From the NCBI RefSeq assembly GCF_004000785.1, contig NZ_BILX01000048.1, positions 1-48,383 of the forward strand: a stretch of 48,383 nucleotides of DNA, in the 5' to 3' direction. Shown here one piece after another: positions 42,664-48,383 of the stretch; position 1 is the stretch's first letter; every line of letters starts with the position of its first letter. The stretch comes from Paenibacillus ehimensis NBRC 15659 (GTDB lineage Bacteria; Bacillota; Bacilli; Paenibacillales; NBRC-103111). The notes under the pieces are model-generated. The model worked only from the letters and a program-made list of their open reading frames with translations, made no database searches and was not told the DNA's origin. The translations under genes and the position numbers were made by a program.

Positions 42664-43548
42664 TTAAAGCTCCGGGGGTTCCGGCAGATAACTCAGCTTA
42701 TCCGGATTGTTTACGAAATACATCGCCCGGATGCGCGTGCCTTCGAATTCGAACAATAAAGCGATACGGGAGCGGGAACCGTCAACCAGCAGTCCGGCTC
42801 CGCCGTTGAACGAGACGGGGACGCTTCGCGTCAGGACGGTGCCTTTGGACGCTATGCCGACCAGGAAGGCGGCGATCCGGTCGGCGCCGAGAATGGGCCG
42901 CAGCGCCGCGCGCACCTTGCCTCCGCCGTCGGAGTGCAGGACGGCATCCTCCGTCAGCAGGTGGATGAACTGAAGCACGTCTCCCGTGCTGACCGCGCGC
43001 AAAAAGCTGCGGACGAGGGATTGCGATTCCGGCAGGCTCGGCTGGGGGGGAAGTGCCTCCGCCACGTTCAATTTTTGCTTCAGACGGCTGTACGTTTTGC
43101 GGCAGGCGGCTTCGCTTTTGTCCAGCATGTCTGCGATTTCTTTATAGTCGTAATCGAACGCTTCGCGCAGAACGAAAATCGCCCGTTCGACCGGGTTCAA
43201 CTGCTCCAGCAGCAGCAGAAAGGCAAACGAAATATCGTCGTTCCTCGTCGCCTGCTGCAGCGGGTCTTCTTTGTCCGGGGTTTGCAACGGCTCGGGAAGC
43301 CATTGCCCGACATACACTTCCCTGCGGGCGCGGGCCGATTTGAGCTGATCGATACAGCGGCGGGTAACGGATTTGCACAAATACGCCTTCGCGTTCTGAA
43401 TCGTGCCTGGGTCTGTCCGCGATACAGCCAGAAACAGATCATGAATGATATCCTCCGCTTCGGATACCGACCCCAGCATCCGGTAGGCGATCGAAAACAA
43501 CAGAGGTTTATATTCGGTATACCAGTCTTCCAGCGGAAGCTGCGTCAT
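42664..43548 (-). CDS. ECF41-group RNA polymerase sigma factor with SnoaL-like C-terminus (SigJ-like)
   Basis: A 294-residue extracytoplasmic-function sigma factor of group ECF41. Region 2 contains LLFSIAYRMLGSVSEAEDII, and region 4 contains AIFVLREAFDYDYKEIADML. The C-terminal 115 residues form a SnoaL-like domain. In this group it acts as a built-in anti-sigma/regulatory module in place of a separate anti-sigma factor. The three diagnostic motifs are present: WLPEP (83-87), DGGGK (207-211; usual form DGGGR/K) and NPDKL (281-285). The ATG at 43548 has GGAG 9 nt upstream. A matching ECF41 promoter lies in front. The usual COE-family (carboxymuconolactone decarboxylase/oxidoreductase/epimerase) partner gene is not adjacent. 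Confidence 0.93.
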   Translation of the reverse strand: MTQLPLEDWYTEYKPLLFSIAYRMLGSVSEAEDIIHDLFLAVSRTDPGTIQNAKAYLCKSVTRRCIDQLKSARARREVYVGQWLPEPLQTPDKEDPLQQATRNDDISFAFLLLLEQLNPVERAIFVLREAFDYDYKEIADMLDKSEAACRKTYSRLKQKLNVAEALPPQPSLPESQSLVRSFLRAVSTGDVLQFIHLLTEDAVLHSDGGGKVRAALRPILGADRIAAFLVGIASKGTVLTRSVPVSFNGGAGLLVDGSRSRIALLFEFEGTRIRAMYFVNNPDKLSYLPEPPEL

Positions 43549-43618
43549 TGGCGGATTCTCCTTTGCGGTAAAAATGGAACTTGCCCGGCTTCGGCCCGGT
43601 TCGCTCATAAGTAAATAA

Positions 43619-43645
43619 GACGAAGCGGCGGGCACGTTTGTGACA
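43619..43645 (-). promoter_or_regulatory. ECF41-type autoregulatory promoter
   Basis: On the minus strand TGTCACA (43645-43639), exactly 16 bp, CGTC (43622-43619). This equals the published ECF41 promoter signature and lies about 70 bp before the ECF41 start codon, so the sigma factor most likely drives its own gene. Confidence 0.8.
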
Positions 43646-43724
43646 GTCCTTTCCATTGTAGCACGGATCGCTTTCAGCCAGCTTAGAAATCCGGGCCCGG
43701 CTCAAGCGCATTGAAGCCGGATAC

Positions 43725-43753
43725 TTGCAACGGCCGTCGGACCCTTTTAGAAT
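43725..43753 (+). promoter_or_regulatory. sigma-A promoter of lipL
   Basis: TTGCAA (43725-43730), 17 bp, TAGAAT (43748-43753). Confidence 0.75.
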
Positions 43754-43810
43754 GAGGGTAGTTTAGACGAGCCCGCGAAGCGGAATCAGGAAAGGAGCGG
43801 GTTAGCCGCT

Positions 43811-44683
43811 ATGGACAAGCAAGAGATGACGCAGCCGCAGAAAAACGGGCTTTCCGATCTGCTGCTGCTGGATCGTTCGCATGAGTTCACGGAGCAGGAC
43901 GTGCTGTATCCGTTCGCGTTGGAGGAGCTGCTGTGCAAGCATGTGGGCGAAGGCGGAGCGCCGCTGTGCCATCTGTGGCGTCACCCGCGCGCGTTCGTCA
44001 TGGGGCTGCGCGACAGCCGGCTGCCCGGCGCGGCGGAAGCGGCCCGGTATCTGGAGGCGCAGGGCTACAATGTCGCGGTCCGCAATTCGGGCGGCGCGGC
44101 GGTGCCGCTTGATCTGGGCGTCGTTAACGTGTCGCTGATCTGGCCGAAGCGCCGGGCCGGGGAAATCGACTTCCGCGACGACTTCGAACGAATGTTCGAG
44201 CTGATCCGGCTGGCGCTTCAAGCGACCGGATGCGAAGTGCGCAAAGGGGAGATTGAGGGGGCTTACTGTCCCGGAGATTACGATCTGAGCATCGCCGGCC
44301 GCAAGTTTTGCGGCATCGCCCAGCGGCGGCAGGCCCATGCGTACGTCGTGCAGGCGTTCGTTATTGCCGGAGGGACCGGGGCGGAGAAGGCGCGGCAAGC
44401 GCGCGAGTTTTACGAGCGGGCTTCCGCCGGCGCGGAGAACATCGATTATCCGCGGGTGACGGTCGACAGCATGGCCAGCTTGGAGGAGCTGACGGATCTG
44501 GGCGGCGGCGCGGCGCTCAAGTTCATCGAGGCGGTGAAGCGGGTCGTGCGCGAGCGGCAAACCCCCGAAGGGCTGAAACGGGCGACAGCGGGATTATGGA
44601 TCCCGCAAGCGTCTCAAGTGCGGGAAATGGCGTCCCTGCTCCGCGAGCGTTACGGCATTCGGGGGAAGGAATCGCACGAATAA
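43811..44683 (+). CDS. lipL: octanoyl-[GcvH]:protein N-octanoyltransferase LipL
   Basis: A 290-residue member of the biotin/lipoate ligase fold. LipL of Bacillales moves octanoyl groups from GcvH to the E2 subunits of 2-oxoacid dehydrogenases, a step in lipoate synthesis. The sequence has PRAFVMGLRDSRLPGA, RNSGGAAVPLDLGVVNVSLI and the catalytic region GAYCPGDYDLSIAGRKFCGI with Cys153, matching the active-site Cys of B. subtilis LipL. The presence of the CPGDYDLSI cysteine and no ATP-ligase tail favours LipL over LplJ. AAAGGAG is 13 nt from the ATG, a rather long spacing. The gene lies close to pdhABC, whose E2 is its acceptor. Confidence 0.9.
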   Translation: MDKQEMTQPQKNGLSDLLLLDRSHEFTEQDVLYPFALEELLCKHVGEGGAPLCHLWRHPRAFVMGLRDSRLPGAAEAARYLEAQGYNVAVRNSGGAAVPLDLGVVNVSLIWPKRRAGEIDFRDDFERMFELIRLALQATGCEVRKGEIEGAYCPGDYDLSIAGRKFCGIAQRRQAHAYVVQAFVIAGGTGAEKARQAREFYERASAGAENIDYPRVTVDSMASLEELTDLGGGAALKFIEAVKRVVRERQTPEGLKRATAGLWIPQASQVREMASLLRERYGIRGKESHE

Positions 44684-44698
44684 AGCCTTGTAACGAAT

Positions 44699-45427
44699 TC
44701 AGGTCAAAAATCGCTTCAGCATGCCCGGCAGCTCGTTTTGCCAGAAGCCCCAAATGTGTTTTCCCGGCTTTTCTTCATAATGCAGCGAACAGCTTCTCGT
44801 GACGAGGAGCTGTTTTGTTTTGCGGTTCGCCTCCACGAAATCGAATGTTCCGCGCTCCGTCGTCACTTCCGTTTCGTCGAGTCCGATGACCATGGACAGC
44901 TTCAGCCACGACAAGTCGTCCTCGGCTTCGATCCGCTCTTGCGTTGAATGTAAAAATGCGCCGGACAAGGATATAACTTGGCAAAAAAGGCTACGATAAT
45001 CTAAGGCAAGATGCAGGGAAACGGTGCCGCCGAGCGAATCGCCGGCCAAGATCCGCTCGTTCAAATCGGCGCGGACCGGGTAATGATCTTGTATAAACGG
45101 GATCAGCTCTTCGGCAAAAAATGCGCAGTAGGCGGCGAAGCGCTCTCCCTCGGGCGCGTACTCGGAAGTGCGGACCGTTTTGTCCACATCCACGCCGACG
45201 ATGATGGCGGGCTCCACATTGTCATCGAATATAAGCCGGTTCATCGTTGTGGCAATGCGGCCGAAATTGAAAAAATCTTCGCCGTCCTGGCAATAGATAA
45301 CAGGATACGACAACAGTTCGTTGTAGCCAGGCGGAAGGTAAACGCGCAGCGGTCTTTCCTGCCCGAGAGCGCGGGAAGCTACGGTTTCTTTTACAATAGT
45401 GCGCTTGTAGTATAAGCTGTCGTCCAT
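44699..45427 (-). CDS. alpha/beta-hydrolase of the Fes/esterase-D type
   Basis: A 242-residue putative esterase (YbbA/Fes/EsteraseD family). RPLRVYLPPGYNELLSYPVI begins the hydrolase fold. The nucleophile elbow is GDSLGG (AGDSLGGTVSLHLALDY). The histidine is likely in KPGKHIWGFWQNELP, and a Asp/Glu is expected between. Members include siderophore esterases and S-formylglutathione hydrolases; no siderophore genes are nearby, so the substrate is open. GAGGT lies 8-9 nt before the ATG. It is convergent with lipL (15-bp gap) and has no clear terminator between them. Confidence 0.83.
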   Translation of the reverse strand: MDDSLYYKRTIVKETVASRALGQERPLRVYLPPGYNELLSYPVIYCQDGEDFFNFGRIATTMNRLIFDDNVEPAIIVGVDVDKTVRTSEYAPEGERFAAYCAFFAEELIPFIQDHYPVRADLNERILAGDSLGGTVSLHLALDYRSLFCQVISLSGAFLHSTQERIEAEDDLSWLKLSMVIGLDETEVTTERGTFDFVEANRKTKQLLVTRSCSLHYEEKPGKHIWGFWQNELPGMLKRFLT

Positions 45428-45546
45428 GTGACAAACCTCACAGTGTATTATAATAGTTTTATGGATTTTATTAATCTGTATTATTATTTTTTATGAACTG
45501 TTATATACGCCTGATCGAAAAGAAATCATATTTTACAAGTATGTTC

Positions 45547-45576
45547 TTGTGCTATTCACTAAAACAGGTTTATAAT
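45547..45576 (+). promoter_or_regulatory. candidate sigma-A promoter of pdhABC
   Basis: TTGTGC (45547-45552), 18 bp, TATAAT (45571-45576), in a strongly AT-rich 210-bp gap. A second -10-like TATAAC is at 45582-45587. Confidence 0.55.
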
Positions 45577-45586
45577 AATACTATAA

Positions 45587-46714
<1,128 letters not shown>

Positions 46715-46733
46715 AGGGGAGGAACTTTCAGCC

Positions 46734-47714
46734 ATGGCTCAAATGACAATGATTCAAGCGATCAAGGACGCGATGCGAGTCGAGCTCCAGCGCGATCCGA
46801 ACGTGGTCATATTCGGGGAAGACGTAGGTAAGGTCGGCGGCGTATTCCGCGCAACGGAAGGCCTGCAGGCCGAATTCGGGGAAAACCGCGTATTCGATAC
46901 GCCGCTTGCGGAATCCGCAATTGGCGGGATGGCGGTCGGGATGGCCATTCAAGGCTTCCGTCCGATCATGGAAATCCAGTTTGTCGGCTTTATTTTCGAA
47001 GCGTTCGACCAAATCGCCGTTCAGGCGGCGCGCATGCGTTACCGTTCCGGCGGCCGTTACAACGCGCCGATTACGATCCGTACGCCTTTCGGCGGCGGCG
47101 TCAAAGCGGCCGAGCTGCACACCGACCCGCTGGAAGGGCTGATGGTACAGACGCCAGGTATTAAAGTCGTCGTGCCGTCCAACCCGTACGATGCGAAAGG
47201 GCTGCTCATTTCGGCGATTCGCGACAACGATCCCGTGTTCTTCATGGAGCATCTGAACTTGTACCGCTCGTTCCGCGCGGAAGTGCCGGAAGGCGAATAT
47301 ACGGTACCGATCGGCAAGGCGAACGTCGTTCGCGAAGGCTCGGACGTTACGATCATTACTTATGGCGCGATGGTGCATACTTCGCTCAAAGCGGCCGAGG
47401 AGATCGAAAAAACGCGCGGCGCGAAAGTCGAAGTCATCGACCTGCGCACGCTGATGCCGCTGGACATTGACACGATCGTCGAGTCGATCAAGAAAACGAA
47501 CCGTGCGATCGTCGTGCAGGAAGCGCAAAAAACCGCGGGTATCGCCGCGGAAGTGATCGCGCAAATCAACGAGAAGGCGATTCTGCATCTCGAAGCGCCG
47601 GTGCTGCGCGTAGCTCCTCCGGATACGGTTTATCCTTTTGCGCAAGTCGAGGATCAATGGCTTCCGAATCCGGCCCGTATCGTCAAAGGCCTGAATCAAG
47701 TATTGGATTTCTAA
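46734..47714 (+). CDS. pdhB: pyruvate dehydrogenase E1 component, beta subunit
   Basis: A 326-residue E1 beta subunit. The N-terminus [20 protein letters not shown] leads to [20 protein letters not shown], the TPP-site glutamate region. [20 protein letters not shown] and [20 protein letters not shown] are invariant in the family. The C-terminal transketolase domain has [17 protein letters not shown]. The gene follows pdhA by 19 nt and precedes pdhC by 34 nt. The product forms the alpha2beta2 heterotetramer with PdhA. Confidence 0.96.
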   Translation: MAQMTMIQAIKDAMRVELQRDPNVVIFGEDVGKVGGVFRATEGLQAEFGENRVFDTPLAESAIGGMAVGMAIQGFRPIMEIQFVGFIFEAFDQIAVQAARMRYRSGGRYNAPITIRTPFGGGVKAAELHTDPLEGLMVQTPGIKVVVPSNPYDAKGLLISAIRDNDPVFFMEHLNLYRSFRAEVPEGEYTVPIGKANVVREGSDVTIITYGAMVHTSLKAAEEIEKTRGAKVEVIDLRTLMPLDIDTIVESIKKTNRAIVVQEAQKTAGIAAEVIAQINEKAILHLEAPVLRVAPPDTVYPFAQVEDQWLPNPARIVKGLNQVLDF

Positions 47715-47748
47715 TATTTTACTAAGACGCAAGGACGGTGAGCGACCG

Positions 47749-48383
47749 ATGGCAAACTTTGAATACCGCTTTCCCGAGCTGGGCGAGGGCATCCACGAAG
47801 GCGAGATCGTGAAATGGCACGTAAAACCCGGCGATACGGTAAATGACGAAACGATCCTGATGGACGTTCAAAACGATAAATCGACGGTGGAAGTACCTTC
47901 TCCGGTAGAAGGGAAAATCATCGAGCTCAAAGTCTCCGAAGGTACGGTATGTACGGTCGGCGACGTGATCGCCGTCATCGAAGTGACCGGCGAGGTGCCG
48001 CAGCAGGCCCATGGCCACGGCGAAGCGCCGAGCGCTGCGCAAGCGGCGACTCCGGCGGCAGCGCAAGCGGAAGCTTCGGCTGCGCAGGGCGGCGCAGAAG
48101 CCGAGTGCGCGGTTGGCGGCGCCGTAGCGGCGAACGTGAACGCCGCGAAGCTGGATACGCCGATGGCGGGCGGAGCCCAAGCGGCAGGCAGCGCGCGCGA
48201 AGTGCTCGCGACGCCAAGCGTGCGCAAGCTGGCGCGCGAGAAGGGCGTTAACCTCGCGGAGGTTCCCGCGACAGGCAAGAACGGACGCGTGACGCGCGAG
48301 GACGTGCTCGGCTTCGTTTCCGGCGGCGGCGCGCCGAAAGCGGCTGAAGCGCCGGCGGCAGCGGCTCCGGCGGCAAGCGCGGC
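47749..48383 (+). CDS. pdhC: pyruvate dehydrogenase E2 (dihydrolipoamide acetyltransferase), N-terminal part
   Basis: Truncated by the window edge: 211 codons are present, against the usual 430-550. A single lipoyl domain occupies residues 1-78, with the lipoylated lysine in [14 protein letters not shown] (Lys44). A mobile Ala/Glu-rich linker follows (about 85-155), unusual in containing a Cys. The peripheral subunit-binding domain, [20 protein letters not shown] with [14 protein letters not shown], is at about 160-195. A second Ala-rich linker begins at the end. The acetyltransferase domain lies outside. AAGGACGG serves as ribosome site. Lipoylation probably depends on lipL upstream. Confidence 0.95.
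   Translation, partial: MANFEYRFPELGEGIHEGEIVKWHVKPGDTVNDETILMDVQNDKSTVEVPSPVEGKIIELKVSEGTVCTVGDVIAVIEVTGEVPQQAHGHGEAPSAAQAATPAAAQAEASAAQGGAEAECAVGGAVAANVNAAKLDTPMAGGAQAAGSAREVLATPSVRKLAREKGVNLAEVPATGKNGRVTREDVLGFVSGGGAPKAAEAPAAAAPAASA

Overview
The window is a chromosomal segment of a low-GC-phylum Gram-positive bacterium (Bacillota, Bacillales), most likely Paenibacillus or a close relative. The gene order dtd ... hisS-aspS-tcdA-rarA ... cymR-iscS ... yrrD ... yrrI ... alaS-ireB-ruvX-yrzB-mltG-yrrN-yrrO ... pbpI is the backbone known from the Bacillus subtilis yrv/yrr region. Strong Shine-Dalgarno sequences, frequent GTG/TTG starts, two T-box leaders and a GC-richer codon usage than Bacillus fit a Paenibacillaceae genome. 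No phage, insertion sequence, CRISPR array, tRNA or rRNA is visible.

Layout. 1-4222: the end of dtd, a small unknown gene, hemZ (radical SAM) and a membrane-anchored FAD oxidoreductase. 4260-8558: sigma-A promoter and T-box leader, then hisS, aspS and tcdA. 8697-9950: two unknown membrane genes. 9962-11338: rarA with its own promoter. 11398-16793: a non-backbone block (stand-alone sensor-domain protein, CNNM/CBS transporter, YhbD-type regulator, bactofilin, 14-TM drug exporter). 16909-19787: thiolation genes, with mnmA divergent from cymR-iscS. 19823-23676: PRC-barrel protein, zinc-ribbon miniprotein, AI-2E-family permease, ArsB/SLC13-type transporter and a small unknown gene. 23685-31841: T-box-controlled alaS, ireB, a structured RNA element, ruvX, two DUF1292 genes, mltG and the tRNA hydroxylation pair yrrN-yrrO. 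32259-36377: a chemoreceptor and pbpI. 36458-38947: a sporulation-type histidine kinase and a Tat-exported metallophosphoesterase, both on the minus strand. 39161-42576: a PhyH dioxygenase-HEAT repeat fusion and a DUF2157/GDYXXLXY membrane pair. 42664-43548: an ECF41 sigma factor. 43811-48383: lipL, an esterase and the start of the pyruvate dehydrogenase operon pdhABC.

How the genes work together. The backbone is largely a translation and tRNA-modification neighbourhood: HisRS, AspRS and AlaRS; D-aminoacyl-tRNA deacylase; TcdA (cyclic t6A); MnmA with a cysteine desulfurase (s2U34); YrrN/YrrO (ho5U34). CymR supplies cysteine control. LipL lies just before the lipoyl-bearing E2 of pyruvate dehydrogenase.

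The most interesting signals are: (1) a roughly 200-nt, three-way-junction RNA candidate between ireB and ruvX, with a terminator-like hairpin mutually exclusive with its closing stem; (2) an ECF41 sigma factor preceded by a textbook ECF41 promoter but lacking the usual partner gene; (3) a PhyH-HEAT fusion protein; (4) a hisS T-box whose specifier and tRNA-end bulge do not obviously fit tRNA-His; (5) a perfect palindrome between the -35 and -10 of a MerR-like regulator leading a bactofilin/exporter operon; (6) a sigma-W-like promoter with an internal terminator before a transporter.
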